14,267 nt of DNA from positions 1 through 14,267 of the forward strand of contig JAIXZU010000096.1 of NCBI GenBank assembly GCA_027489415.1, given 5' to 3'. Under the pieces are notes generated by a model, which was not told where the DNA came from, made no database searches, and saw nothing but the letters and a program-made list of their open reading frames with translations. The DNA is from Alphaproteobacteria bacterium. GTDB taxonomy: Bacteria; Pseudomonadota; Alphaproteobacteria; UBA2136; UBA6156. Each line of letters begins with the position of its first letter. Within the stretch, counting starts at the first letter, position 1. The position numbers and the translations under genes are program-made. Positions 1-7,662 of the stretch are shown piece after piece.

Positions 1-1
1 A

Positions 2-2869
2 GTCGGGCTTGTCGCCAGCTACTTCATCCCCACCGCCCCGGGAGTAGACCCCAAGCTCACCCTCACCAAAAACATCCTCGCCGAAAGCCTGCGCATTATC
101 CGCCAAGCCAAAAGCAGCGGGGAAGGCGTCTTCTCAGCCCTTATCTGCATCTCGTGGTTCTGGCTTCTCGGCGCGGTCATCCTCAGCCTCATCCCTGTCT
201 ACGGCGCCCAAATCCTGCACGGAGACGAATTCACGACAACCTTCCTCCTCTCCCTCTTCTCAGTCGGCATCGCCATCGGCTCCATCATGTGCCAGAAACT
301 CGTCGGCGGCTCCAACACGGTCAGCCTCGCCTATGTCCCTCTCGCGGGCCTGCTCATCAGCATATCCGGCGCTATCATGGTCTTCTGCAGCCACTATTTG
401 CCCGCCGCCACCGGCCCCCTCCACACGGTAACGCACCTCTTCACCATCCCCATCTTCTGGCCCATCGCCGCGGCATTCGTACTGCTCGCCATGGCCGGCG
501 GGGTGTTCACTGTGCCCCTTTATGCTTATGTTCAAGCCACCGGTAACCCCACCATTAAATCCCGCATCATCGCTGCCAACAACGTGCTCAACGCCGTCTT
601 CATGGTCTTCGGCGCCATCGTCAGCAGCATTCTGCTCTCGCAAGGCGTCACTATTCTCGGCGTCCTCGGCATCCTCATGGCCGTCAACGTCGTCTTCGCG
701 CTGTTTAGCTGTAAATTCCTCTCCCACAGCAACCAGCAAAAAATCCTCCAAACCATCTTCAACGTCCTCTTCCGTGTCGAAGTCATCGGCATGGAAAACG
801 CCCGCAAACTCCCCAAACGCCTCCTCGTTATCTGCAACCACACCTCATTCCTGGACGCCGCCATCCTGGCCATCTACCTCCCCGTCAAGCTCACCTTCGC
901 GATAGACGAAGGCCGCGCCAAACAATGGTGGATCCGCCCATTCCTCTTCATCGTCAAAGCCTTCCCCCTCAGCCCCACCAACCCTTACGCCATTCGTAAC
1001 CTCATTAATCTCATGAAGACGAATGAACCGTGCATGATCTTCCCCGAAGGGCGCCTATCGCAAACCGGCTCGCTCATGAAGGTCTACGACGGCGCCGCCA
1101 TGGTCGCCCTGAACGCGGACGCCCAACTCCTGCCCGTGTACCTCGACGGTCTCCAATTCTCCAAATACAACACCCACGGCGGCCGCCTCCCTCAACGCTG
1201 GTTCCCCAAGGTCACCCTCACCATCCATCCACTTCAGTCTCTGGATGTCCCTGACACTCTCCGCGGCCGCCAGCGCCGCGTCATTGGCGGCCAGAAGCTG
1301 CAAAACGTCATGACAGAAACCATGTTTGCCAGCCAGCCGCTTAACAAAACCCTGTTTACAGCCCTGCTGGACGCCGCCGCCACCTACGGCAAAAACACCA
1401 AAATCCTGAACGACATCAACCAAATCCCGCTCACCTACAAAGCCCTCATCGGCCGTGGCATCATGCTCGGCCGCTACCTTCAGCGCACGGGCGTTGCAAC
1501 CGGCACTGTCGGCGTGCTGCTGCCCAACGCCAACGCCGCTGCAGCCACGTTCTTCGCCCTGCAGGCCGTTCACGTCACCCCCGCCATGCTCAACTTCTCG
1601 GCGGGGCCGGAAAGCGTCATCAGCGCCTGCAAAACCGCCCTTGTCACCAAGGTTATCTCGTCCCGCACCTTCATCGAAAAAGGCAAGCTAACAGACCTCA
1701 TTAAGCGCATGGAAGCCGCAGGCCTGCACATCACCTACCTGGAGGACATCCGCGCCAAACTCACGCTAAAGGACAAACTCACCGTCCTCGCTGCCACCCG
1801 CTGGCCGCGCTGTTTCTATAAGGAAACCCCCAACGAGCCTCTCACCCCCGCCGCGATTCTCTTCACGTCCGGCTCGGAAGGCACACCCAAAGGCGTTGTC
1901 CTCAGCCACCGCAACTTCATCGCCAACACCGCCCAAGCGCATGCTGTGGTGGACTTCACCCCACAGGACACCCTCATCAACGCCCTGCCCATGTTCCACT
2001 CCTTCGGCCTCACCGGCGGCACGTTGCTACCCGTGCTTTACGGCGTCCCAACTGTGCTTTACCCCTCACCACTGCACTACCGGATAGTCCCGGAATTCGC
2101 CTATAACTTCAATGCCACCATCATGTTCGGCACGGACACCTTCCTCACCGGCTACGCACGTTATGCGAACCCGTACGACTTCTACCGCATGCGTTACGTC
2201 TTCGCCGGCGCCGAAAAAGTCCGCAAGGAAACCCGCGAAACCTGGATGGAGAAATTCGGCATCCGCATCTTGGAAGGCTACGGCGCCACCGAAACCGCCC
2301 CCGTCCTGTCGCTCAACACACCCATGGCCTACAAACCCGGCGCAGTGGGCAAGCTCGTCCCCGGCATGGAATGGAAACTGGGGGACGTTGACGGCGTCGA
2401 AGGCGGCAACCTCATGGTCAAGGGCCCCAATGTCATGATGGGCTATTACAAGGCGGACGCTCCGGGCAAACTCCAGCCCCCAAAAGACGGCTGGCACGAC
2501 ACAGGGGACGTCGTCACGGTCGACGACAACCGCTTCATCACCATTCAGGGCCGCCTCAAACGCTTTGCTAAAATCGGCGGGGAAATGGTCTCCCTCGGTG
2601 CCGCAGAAGCCCTCGCCAGCGCCTGCTGGCCCGCCTCGCAGCACGCCGTGGTTGCGCAGCCGGACGCTCGCAAGGGAGAACAACTCGCCCTCTTCACCAC
2701 CGAGCCTAAAGCCAAGCTGGAGGACCTCCGCGCCTTCTCCCGCACCCGCGGCGGCTCAGACCTCGCCCTCCCCCGCACCATCATCCATCTGGACAAAATC
2801 CCCACCCTCGCCACCGGCAAGACGGACTACGTCCTCCTGAATGCGGAAGCCGCCAAACACGTAAAATAG
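2..2869 (+). CDS. aas: LplT-PlsC-Aas fusion: lysophospholipid transporter / acyltransferase / acyl-ACP synthetase (5' partial)
   Basis: The reading frame is open from the left window edge, so the N-terminus is missing; the ATG at 287 is internal to a membrane domain and is not the start. Three domains follow one another. First comes the C-terminal half of an MFS (LplT-like) transporter with about six hydrophobic segments, to about nt 720. Next is a PlsC acyltransferase with the N-H-x4-D catalytic motif (nt 836-856) and FPEGR (nt 1040-1054). Last is an AMP-forming acyl-ACP/CoA ligase with the phosphate loop FTSGSEGTPKG (nt 1862-1894), GYGATET (from nt 2276), the TGD motif near nt 2501, the GRLKRFAKIGGE hinge and a terminal GKTDY lysine. 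Known relatives flip lysophospholipids (such as lyso-PE) inward and re-acylate them using fatty acids activated on ACP. This protein should do so at the inner membrane. Fusion of all three activities in one chain is known in proteobacteria; E. coli keeps LplT separate from Aas. Confidence 0.9.
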   Translation, partial: VGLVASYFIPTAPGVDPKLTLTKNILAESLRIIRQAKSSGEGVFSALICISWFWLLGAVILSLIPVYGAQILHGDEFTTTFLLSLFSVGIAIGSIMCQKLVGGSNTVSLAYVPLAGLLISISGAIMVFCSHYLPAATGPLHTVTHLFTIPIFWPIAAAFVLLAMAGGVFTVPLYAYVQATGNPTIKSRIIAANNVLNAVFMVFGAIVSSILLSQGVTILGVLGILMAVNVVFALFSCKFLSHSNQQKILQTIFNVLFRVEVIGMENARKLPKRLLVICNHTSFLDAAILAIYLPVKLTFAIDEGRAKQWWIRPFLFIVKAFPLSPTNPYAIRNLINLMKTNEPCMIFPEGRLSQTGSLMKVYDGAAMVALNADAQLLPVYLDGLQFSKYNTHGGRLPQRWFPKVTLTIHPLQSLDVPDTLRGRQRRVIGGQKLQNVMTETMFASQPLNKTLFTALLDAAATYGKNTKILNDINQIPLTYKALIGRGIMLGRYLQRTGVATGTVGVLLPNANAAAATFFALQAVHVTPAMLNFSAGPESVISACKTALVTKVISSRTFIEKGKLTDLIKRMEAAGLHITYLEDIRAKLTLKDKLTVLAATRWPRCFYKETPNEPLTPAAILFTSGSEGTPKGVVLSHRNFIANTAQAHAVVDFTPQDTLINALPMFHSFGLTGGTLLPVLYGVPTVLYPSPLHYRIVPEFAYNFNATIMFGTDTFLTGYARYANPYDFYRMRYVFAGAEKVRKETRETWMEKFGIRILEGYGATETAPVLSLNTPMAYKPGAVGKLVPGMEWKLGDVDGVEGGNLMVKGPNVMMGYYKADAPGKLQPPKDGWHDTGDVVTVDDNRFITIQGRLKRFAKIGGEMVSLGAAEALASACWPASQHAVVAQPDARKGEQLALFTTEPKAKLEDLRAFSRTRGGSDLALPRTIIHLDKIPTLATGKTDYVLLNAEAAKHVK

Positions 2870-2934
2870 CGCTTGAAATCTAAATAATTTCAGCCTAGAA
2901 AGCGCCATCACGCAGCCCATTTAAGCCCGTCATC

Positions 2935-2955
2935 GCTCCCGTGCGTGACGGGAGC
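2935..2955 (+). promoter_or_regulatory. Perfect 8-bp hairpin just before the gene at 2973
   Basis: GCTCCCGT (2935-2942) pairs perfectly with ACGGGAGC (2948-2955) around the loop GCGTG. No T-run follows, so it is a poor intrinsic terminator. It sits 17 nt before the ATG at 2973 and just ahead of the GCGGAG ribosome binding site, so it could stabilise the 5' leader or help end the upstream aas transcript. Which of these applies cannot be decided from the sequence. A weaker, interrupted stem (gcgctt 2869-2874 with aagcgc 2900-2905) lies directly behind the aas stop codon. Confidence 0.4.
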
Positions 2956-2972
2956 CCCTTGCGGAGAACACC

Positions 2973-3338
2973 ATGCGTAAACTCGTCATTTCTAGCCTGT
3001 GCAGCCTGCTCACTCTCTCTGCCATGGCCCTGCCTGTGCAGGCCGCATCCACCAACTATGGCAACTCTGTCGCCGTTGCTGTCGGCACCAACAGCAACGG
3101 CGCCGTCCAGCCGTACACGGATTGGGGCCGCAGCCGCATCCAGGCCGAAGACAACGCCCTGCAGCGTTGCAGCAACTTCGCCTACGACTGCTACATCGAA
3201 GACAGCTGGTCGCGTCAGTGCCGCTTCATCGCGTACACGCGCTACGAAGTCATCGTCACGTCAAGCCGCCGCAACGCCTACAATTTCTGCGATGGCGCAG
3301 ACAGCTGCGTCAACCTCGTCCAGCGCTGCCCTCGTTAA
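2973..3338 (+). CDS. Small secreted cysteine-rich protein (possibly DUF4189-like)
   Basis: The protein has 121 aa. It starts with a clear Sec signal peptide: MRK, then a hydrophobic core, with likely cleavage after VQA at about residue 24. The mature part of about 97 residues carries six cysteines, a number that fits three disulfide bonds in the periplasm or outside the cell. The pattern of a conserved W, then AEDNALQRC, then paired cysteines and a second cysteine group at the end recalls DUF4189 secreted proteins, but that assignment is tentative. The start is supported by GCGGAG at 2961-2966, six nt before the ATG. The gene stands alone: it is separated from aas by about 100 nt with a hairpin and is closed by a strong shared terminator. 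No enzymatic motif is visible and the function is unknown. Confidence 0.75.
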   Translation: MRKLVISSLCSLLTLSAMALPVQAASTNYGNSVAVAVGTNSNGAVQPYTDWGRSRIQAEDNALQRCSNFAYDCYIEDSWSRQCRFIAYTRYEVIVTSSRRNAYNFCDGADSCVNLVQRCPR

Positions 3339-3344
3339 TCCATG

Positions 3345-3378
3345 AAAAAACCGCCGCCTCACCGGGCGGCGGTTTTTT
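3345..3378. terminator. Bidirectional intrinsic terminator between convergent genes
   Basis: An A6 run (3345-3350) leads into CCGCCGCC (3351-3358), the loop TCACCG, GGCGGCGG (3365-3372) and a T6 run (3373-3378). It has the full intrinsic-terminator form on both strands. It ends the secreted-protein gene on the plus strand and the flippase gene on the minus strand. The flippase stop codon (3359-3361) lies in its loop, so one arm is coding sequence for the flippase C-terminus. Confidence 0.9.
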
Positions 3379-4627
3379 GCGCGTCACGTCGTCCCCACAT
3401 CAAAATCCCAAGCCCCACCAACCCCGCTAAGGGGTAAGCAATAATGCTCGCCACACACGCCCCGATAAGCCCATACGCCGGTATCAGCATCATATTCAGC
3501 CCCACATTGGCACCACACCCCACAAGGGCGGGCAATGCCAGGTAACGCGCCCGCCCCGTGGCAATCAAAATGTTGTGCATCAGCATGAAGAAGCTCAAGC
3601 CCACCACCGCTACACACAGCAACCTCAGCACCTCGGCCGCAGGCGCAAACGCAGGCCCGAACAACAGCTCAATAATCCACGGCGCAATCACCCACGTAAA
3701 CGCACACCCCACCACAGCAAGGCCCATGGTCAGTGCCACCACATGCCGCGCCAGCCCCGTCACCACACCCGCCTTGTGGCCCGCCGCCATGCGGGTGGAA
3801 AGCATCGCCGCAATAATCGAAATCGGCATAATCATTAAATCCGCCATATTGGAAGCCACGCCGTAATACCCTGTCGGCGCCTCGCCCATGTAGTAGCCAA
3901 TCATCAGCACATCAACCTTCTGCATCATGTAATAGGCAAGGCCCGCAATATAAGCGGCGGAACACGTCCGCCATACGGTCTGCACATAAGGCCGGAATTC
4001 AAGACCGCCACGCCCGTCCAGCAAGTGCCCCCGCAGCCACCATAGCGGCAGGGCCGTACCAACTACGGTCACCAGCAGGTTAACCCCCAACGCGCCCCCC
4101 ACACTCACCACGCCAGCAATCACAATCCCCCCAAACGCAACACCAAGCAGAGCCTTCGGCAAAAAGCTGCTCAGCGCCGCCTGCCCAATTTTCTGCTCCG
4201 CCATCAGCACCGAACTCACCGCCATCATCATCGCATTCAGCGGCACCGTCACCACCGCCAACGCCACCAGCAGCGGGCTATCCTTTACCATATCGTTCCC
4301 CAGCGCAATCACCGCCAAGGCAGCACTCACCAGGCTCCCGGCCCCGAAAATCAGCCCCAAATTCATCCGTAGCAGGGCGGGAATCTTCTCCGGCTCACTC
4401 GCGGCCAGCCGCCTGTTAGCCGTGTCCAGTCCAAACAGCGCCACATGGCTGCCAATCCCCGCCAGAGTCAGCAACCACGTATAAACCCCGCGCCCTTCCG
4501 GCCCCAGCGCGCGGGTCACAAAAATGCTCGCAATCACGCTCAGCAGCACACCCGCCATCTGCGCACCCCACAGCATCGCGGAGTCCCCGACAAACTTCCC
4601 CAAAACCCCGTTCCGTAACAGCTTCAT
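3359..4627 (-). CDS. Polysaccharide/oligosaccharide flippase, Wzx-like (MVF/MATE superfamily)
   Basis: This is an integral membrane protein of 422 aa with about 12 to 14 hydrophobic segments. The N-terminal region contains TRALGPEGRGVY, the typical early motif of polysaccharide biosynthesis (Wzx-type) proteins. The family flips lipid-linked oligosaccharides across the inner membrane during O-antigen, capsule or exopolysaccharide assembly; the substrate cannot be told from sequence. The ATG at 4627 (MKLLRNG) is chosen because GGTGGGG lies just upstream; the open frame continues six codons to a TTG at 4645, which is less likely. No glycosyltransferases are adjacent, so it is an isolated flippase gene rather than part of a visible polysaccharide cluster. 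It follows the alcohol dehydrogenase gene on the same strand but is separated from it by a terminator. Confidence 0.85.
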   Translation of the reverse strand: MKLLRNGVLGKFVGDSAMLWGAQMAGVLLSVIASIFVTRALGPEGRGVYTWLLTLAGIGSHVALFGLDTANRRLAASEPEKIPALLRMNLGLIFGAGSLVSAALAVIALGNDMVKDSPLLVALAVVTVPLNAMMMAVSSVLMAEQKIGQAALSSFLPKALLGVAFGGIVIAGVVSVGGALGVNLLVTVVGTALPLWWLRGHLLDGRGGLEFRPYVQTVWRTCSAAYIAGLAYYMMQKVDVLMIGYYMGEAPTGYYGVASNMADLMIMPISIIAAMLSTRMAAGHKAGVVTGLARHVVALTMGLAVVGCAFTWVIAPWIIELLFGPAFAPAAEVLRLLCVAVVGLSFFMLMHNILIATGRARYLALPALVGCGANVGLNMMLIPAYGLIGACVASIIAYPLAGLVGLGILMWGRRDAQKTAAR

Positions 4628-4645
4628 GTCCCCACCATACACCAA

Positions 4646-4675
4646 ATCAAAAAGCCCGCCACACCGGCAGGCTTT
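4646..4675 (-). terminator. Intrinsic terminator or attenuator directly upstream of the flippase gene
   Basis: On the minus strand AAAGCC-T-GCC, the loop GGTGT and GGC-G-GGCTTT form a nine-pair stem with one mismatch, followed by a T-run (TTTTTGAT). It lies downstream of the alcohol dehydrogenase gene and ends about 20 nt before the flippase ATG. It can therefore end the dehydrogenase transcript or act as an attenuator for the flippase. Confidence 0.65.
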
Positions 4676-4736
4676 ATGAAAGGCATCAAAGAAGTTCCGG
4701 CGCGAAGCGACGTCTCTCTCCCCTCCGCGGGCGCGA

Positions 4737-4829
4737 GGCTCAAACGGTCATCCAGTTGGTGTTTTGAAGAAGCGCAGTGTACGAGCGTACATAAGCTTCT
4801 TTAAAACCCGACTGGGGGCCGTTTGAGCC
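4737..4829. repeat. Long imperfect palindrome (about 93 nt)
   Basis: The outer arms GGCTCAAACGG (4737-4747) and CCGTTTGAGCC (4819-4829) are perfect 11-bp complements. Inside them, 4753-4773 pairs imperfectly with 4795-4814. The centre holds TGTAC-GAGC-GTACA (4778-4791), a 5-bp stem with a tetraloop. There is no T-run and no convincing gene inside. The near-complete folding suggests a dispersed palindromic repeat or a structured 3' end of the dehydrogenase transcript, whose stop codon is 13 nt away. Confidence 0.7.
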
Positions 4830-4842
4830 CGTGCCACAGGCC

Positions 4843-5889
4843 CTACAAAGTAGACATATCAATAACAAAGCGATACCGCACATCACTTTTAATCGTCCGC
4901 TCATACGCCTCATTAATCTGGTTAACGCCAATCACCTCAACTTCGCTCACAATGCCATGCTGCCCACAAAAATCGAGCATCTCCTGCGTTTCTGGCAATC
5001 CCCCAATCACCGAACCCGCAATCCGCTTGCGTCCCATGATCATCGCCCCCGTATTCACAGCTTCCACAGGGTTAATCGCCCCCACAACCACCATCGTCGC
5101 GTCGCGCTTCAGTAGGTTGATGTAAGGGTTCACGTCATGGGTTACGGGAATGGTATTGATAATCAAGTCCATCGTCCCGGCAGCCGCCGCCATGGCGCTC
5201 TGGTCTTTGCTCACCACCACCGCATCAGCGCCCAGCTTCACAGCATCAGCACCTTTTTCGGGGGATGTCGTCACCATCACCACTTTACAACCCATCGCAT
5301 GCGCCAGCTTCACGCCCATGTGGCCAAGGCCGCCAAGGCCCACAATCCCTACAGTCATGCCCGGCGCTGCTTTCCAGTGCCGCAGGGGGGAAAACATCGT
5401 AATCCCGGCACACAACAGCGGCGCAGCGCCCTTGATATCGAGGTTTTCCGGCACTTTCACCACAAACCGCTCTTCAACAACGATAATATCGGAGTACCCG
5501 CCTTGGTTCAGCCCGCCCCGCTTCGGGTCAGCACAGTTATAAGTGCCAATCATGCCTTTTTCGCAGTAGTTCTCAAGGCCCTCACCGCAGCTGGCGCAGC
5601 TCCGGCAGCTGTCCACAAGGCAGCCAACTCCGGCAATGTCACCAATCTTGAACTTGGTCACATTAGTACCCACCGCACTCACACGGCCGATAATCTCATG
5701 CCCCGGCACCATCGGGTAAAGGGCGGGCCCCCACTCGCTGCGGGCTTGGTGGATGTCACTATGGCAAATCCCGCTGTACAGAATCTCAATCTTCACATCG
5801 GTGGGCTCCAACGCGCGGCGTTCAAACTCAAACGGAACCAGCGGGCTGGTGGCGTTCAGTGCGGCAAATCCTTTAGCGGGGAAAGTCAT
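4843..5889 (-). CDS. Zinc-dependent alcohol dehydrogenase, CAD/YahK-like
   Basis: The enzyme has 348 aa and belongs to the medium-chain dehydrogenase superfamily. Catalytic zinc ligands are C42 (GICHSD), H64 (PGHE) and C160. The structural zinc site is C95-x2-C98-x2-C101-x7-C109. The Rossmann motif GLGGLG is at about residues 184-189. The residues after the second beta strand (TTSPEK) lack an acidic NAD-selecting residue, which suggests NADPH, as in the cinnamyl-alcohol-dehydrogenase group. It should interconvert aldehydes and primary alcohols in the cytosol; the substrate is unknown. The ATG at 5889 is chosen over the GTG at 5928 because AAGGA stands about 8 nt before it and family homology begins there (MTFPAKGFAAL). 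Confidence 0.9.
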   Translation of the reverse strand: MTFPAKGFAALNATSPLVPFEFERRALEPTDVKIEILYSGICHSDIHQARSEWGPALYPMVPGHEIIGRVSAVGTNVTKFKIGDIAGVGCLVDSCRSCASCGEGLENYCEKGMIGTYNCADPKRGGLNQGGYSDIIVVEERFVVKVPENLDIKGAAPLLCAGITMFSPLRHWKAAPGMTVGIVGLGGLGHMGVKLAHAMGCKVVMVTTSPEKGADAVKLGADAVVVSKDQSAMAAAAGTMDLIINTIPVTHDVNPYINLLKRDATMVVVGAINPVEAVNTGAMIMGRKRIAGSVIGGLPETQEMLDFCGQHGIVSEVEVIGVNQINEAYERTIKSDVRYRFVIDMSTL

Positions 5890-5918
5890 GGCGTAATCCT
5901 TTTTTATTTCGACAAATC

Positions 5919-5947
5919 CGTATAACACGAATCCACCTATACCCCAA
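5919..5947 (-). promoter_or_regulatory. Putative sigma70-type promoter of the alcohol dehydrogenase gene
   Basis: Reading the minus strand, TTGGGG (5947-5942) and TATACG (5924-5919) are separated by 17 nt and lie about 30 nt before the ATG at 5889. The -35 matches poorly and the -10 matches moderately. It is inferred only from position and pattern. Confidence 0.35.
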
Positions 5948-6039
5948 CATTTCCGGCATAAAATGCTTATCGCCCCCTCCTCTCAAGCCTGAAAAACAGG
6001 GGGTTATGATAATTTTACCTTCAAAACCTACAAAGTGGG

Positions 6040-6067
6040 TTGCCAAAATCCCAGTCTTTGCTATGGT
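6040..6067 (+). promoter_or_regulatory. Putative promoter of the tRNA-Phe/tRNA-Pro unit
   Basis: TTGCCA (6040-6045) and TATGGT (6062-6067) are 16 nt apart. This places a start near 6074 and leaves a GC-rich leader of about 37 nt before the first mature tRNA base. No other promoter-like pair was seen between 5929 and 6110. Confidence 0.45.
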
Positions 6068-6110
6068 GCCGCCGCCGTAGCAACCAAGCGCGGCAGCGTC
6101 TAGCGCAAGT

Positions 6111-6186
6111 GGTTAGGTAGCTCAGTTGGTAGAGCAAAGGACTGAAAATCCTTGTGTCGTCAGTTCGATTCTGACCCTGACCACCA
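6111..6186 (+). tRNA. tRNA-Phe (anticodon GAA)
   Basis: This is a 76-nt cloverleaf with an encoded CCA end. The acceptor stem GGTTAGG pairs with CCTGACC with one T-G wobble. The D-arm has GCTCAGTTGGTAGAGC, the anticodon stem AAGGA/TCCTT encloses CTGAAAA with GAA as anticodon, and the T-arm has GTTCGATTC. It lies 14 nt before tRNA-Pro and is probably transcribed with it. Confidence 0.97.
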
Positions 6187-6200
6187 TTTTCTTACCAGTT

Positions 6201-6258
<58 letters not shown>

Positions 6259-6277
<19 letters not shown>

Positions 6278-6418
6278 TTGTATCTCTCACAAAGTATATT
6301 GATAGGAACGACAAGCACAGCGCAGTCAATCCTATCTCCCCGACCATTCGTATTTCATCATCTGTTAGTTAGATATGACCGGCGAGCGCAGCGAAGCCAA
6401 TCCTACTTCCTCACCCGC
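6259..6418 (+). repeat. Tandem tRNA-Pro 3'-end repeats
   Basis: The 21 bases at 6259-6279 (the tRNA-Pro 3' end from the T-loop through CCA, plus TT) recur exactly at 6328-6348. A third, decayed copy starts at 6399. Copies two and three also share their preceding sequence: 6314-6334 and 6385-6405 match at 18 of 21 positions, 71 nt apart. The unit is therefore about 70 nt, of which about 20 nt derive from the tRNA. The rest of 6278-6510 holds no gene that can be supported. The layout resembles the repeats behind E. coli tyrT (rtT RNA), which also carry a copy of the tRNA 3' end. Confidence 0.8.
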
Positions 6419-6510
6419 CACCGGCATTGCCCCCCAACCCACAAACAAAAGCGCAAAAAATAATACAGCCCTGAAGATTTGAGATATAAAAACCATGAAA
6501 GGCAAAACTC

Positions 6511-7209
6511 ATGGCACATTTTTTAGTAATTGCAGCAAGTAGCGGTATTGGTCAGGCCACGGTCACACTGCTGAAACAAGCTGGGCACACAGTATTTACC
6601 ACGGCACGGGACACTCAAAAGATCACACCGGATGCTCTATTAGATGCCACGGACTTCGATGCCGTTGACCGTGTCTTTCAACAGGCCGGTCAACTGGATG
6701 GCGTCGTGAACTGCAGCGGGTCACTGTTCCTCAAACCCGCCCATTCAACGACTCAGGAGCAGTATCAAAGTGTGGTGAACGCCTCACTCACAACATCTTT
6801 TGCCACCGTGCGTAGCGCAGGCAAGCACATGAATCAGGGCGGTTCCGTGGTGCTCATATCGTCAGCCGCCGCTATGGCAGGGTTTAGCAATCACGAGGCT
6901 ATCGCGGCGGCAAAATCTGGCATTTTGGGTCTAACCCTCTCAGCCGCAGCAACTTACGCCCCCATCAACCTGCGTGTTAATGCAGTAGCCCCCGGTCTTA
7001 CCGAAACACCTCTAACAGCTGACCTCACAGGCAATGAAATGTCACGCAAATTTTCCGAAGCGATGCACGCACTGGGAAGACTCGGCAAACCCGAGGATGT
7101 CGCACGCGCGATAGTCTTTTTGCTGGATCCCCAAAACAGCTGGATAACCGGACAAGTCCTACCCGTGGACGGCGGATTATCGAGTGTACGCCCCAAGTTA
7201 AAAGTGTAA
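6511..7209 (+). CDS. SDR-family protein lacking the catalytic tyrosine
   Basis: The protein has 232 aa and a short-chain dehydrogenase fold. The cofactor motif is AASSGIG (residues 8-14), followed by NCSG in place of NNAG (68-71), the active-site-region ISS (about 116-118), and the late motifs NAVAPGLTETP and VDGG. In the usual Y-x3-K motif the lysine is present (K135) but the tyrosine is replaced by isoleucine (I131, in NHEAIAAAK). An ordinary SDR proton relay is therefore missing; the protein may bind NAD(P) without normal catalysis, or use another donor. GAAAGG about 8 nt upstream supports this ATG. It is the first of three close-packed genes with DCC and DUF2256 proteins. The cassette looks less C-rich at third positions than its neighbours, which hints at transfer (impression, not computed). 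Confidence 0.85.
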   Translation: MAHFLVIAASSGIGQATVTLLKQAGHTVFTTARDTQKITPDALLDATDFDAVDRVFQQAGQLDGVVNCSGSLFLKPAHSTTQEQYQSVVNASLTTSFATVRSAGKHMNQGGSVVLISSAAAMAGFSNHEAIAAAKSGILGLTLSAAATYAPINLRVNAVAPGLTETPLTADLTGNEMSRKFSEAMHALGRLGKPEDVARAIVFLLDPQNSWITGQVLPVDGGLSSVRPKLKV

Positions 7210-7215
7210 GAAAAC

Positions 7216-7650
7216 ATGGGCGTCACCCCCGCATTAAAACAAGATAATCAGGACAATGAAAACGACATGATTTCAGTCTTCTATGATGGTAAATGCGGCC
7301 TCTGCCGGCGGGAAATTGAATATTACAAACGCATCGCACCCAAAGGCGTCTTCCAATGGCAGGATGTTACTGTGGATTCCTCCACCTTGCAAAAGCTCGG
7401 AATAACCTATGCCGATAGTTTAAGGCTCCTCCACGCTCAGGATGCCTCAGGTAAATTGCATGTGGGCGTGGATGCCTTTATCTTAATCTGGCAGCACCTC
7501 CCCCGCTGGAAAATACTCGCAACCATCGTCTCATTCCCAGTTATACGGCCTGCCGCAGAAATAGCTTACAAAGCCTTCGCGGCATGGCGTTTCAAGCGGC
7601 TTTCACACTGTCAAATGGCACTGAACAACAGAGATTCCGCACCAGAATAA
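7216..7650 (+). CDS. DCC-family (DUF393) putative thiol-disulfide oxidoreductase
   Basis: The protein has up to 144 aa. It carries the family-defining YDGKCGLC motif (C27-x2-C30), giving a thioredoxin-like C-x2-C pair, and an HVGVDAF segment further on, as in YuxK/DCC proteins. Members are presumed to act in thiol chemistry, but the substrates are not established. The start is uncertain: the ATG at 7216 leaves six nt after the SDR stop codon, while the internal ATG at 7267 (MISVFYDG) would place the motif at the usual distance from the N-terminus. Neither has a strong ribosome binding site. It is co-directional and almost certainly co-transcribed with the SDR gene before it and the DUF2256 gene after it. 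Confidence 0.85.
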   Translation: MGVTPALKQDNQDNENDMISVFYDGKCGLCRREIEYYKRIAPKGVFQWQDVTVDSSTLQKLGITYADSLRLLHAQDASGKLHVGVDAFILIWQHLPRWKILATIVSFPVIRPAAEIAYKAFAAWRFKRLSHCQMALNNRDSAPE

Positions 7651-7662
7651 GGAGAGTAAAAG

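Noticed and set aside
260..841. Long minus-strand open frame opposite aas (and similar ones at 2066-2683 and 1055-1573)
   Set aside because: These are mirror frames of a strongly C-biased coding region; the plus strand has full family motifs there and the antisense proteins show none.
4740..4931. Small minus-strand open frame through the palindrome
   Set aside because: It runs across the palindrome and the dehydrogenase 3' end in another frame and has no start signal.
5137..5925. Plus-strand open frame of 262 codons opposite the alcohol dehydrogenase gene
   Set aside because: The minus strand has the complete zinc and Rossmann motifs; the opposing frame is His/Pro/Ala-rich with no domain.
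6494..6541. 15-codon open frame starting at ATG 6494 just ahead of the SDR gene, a possible leader peptide
   Set aside because: Its ATG has no ribosome binding site of its own and its AAAGG serves the SDR start; there is no hairpin pair of the attenuator type.
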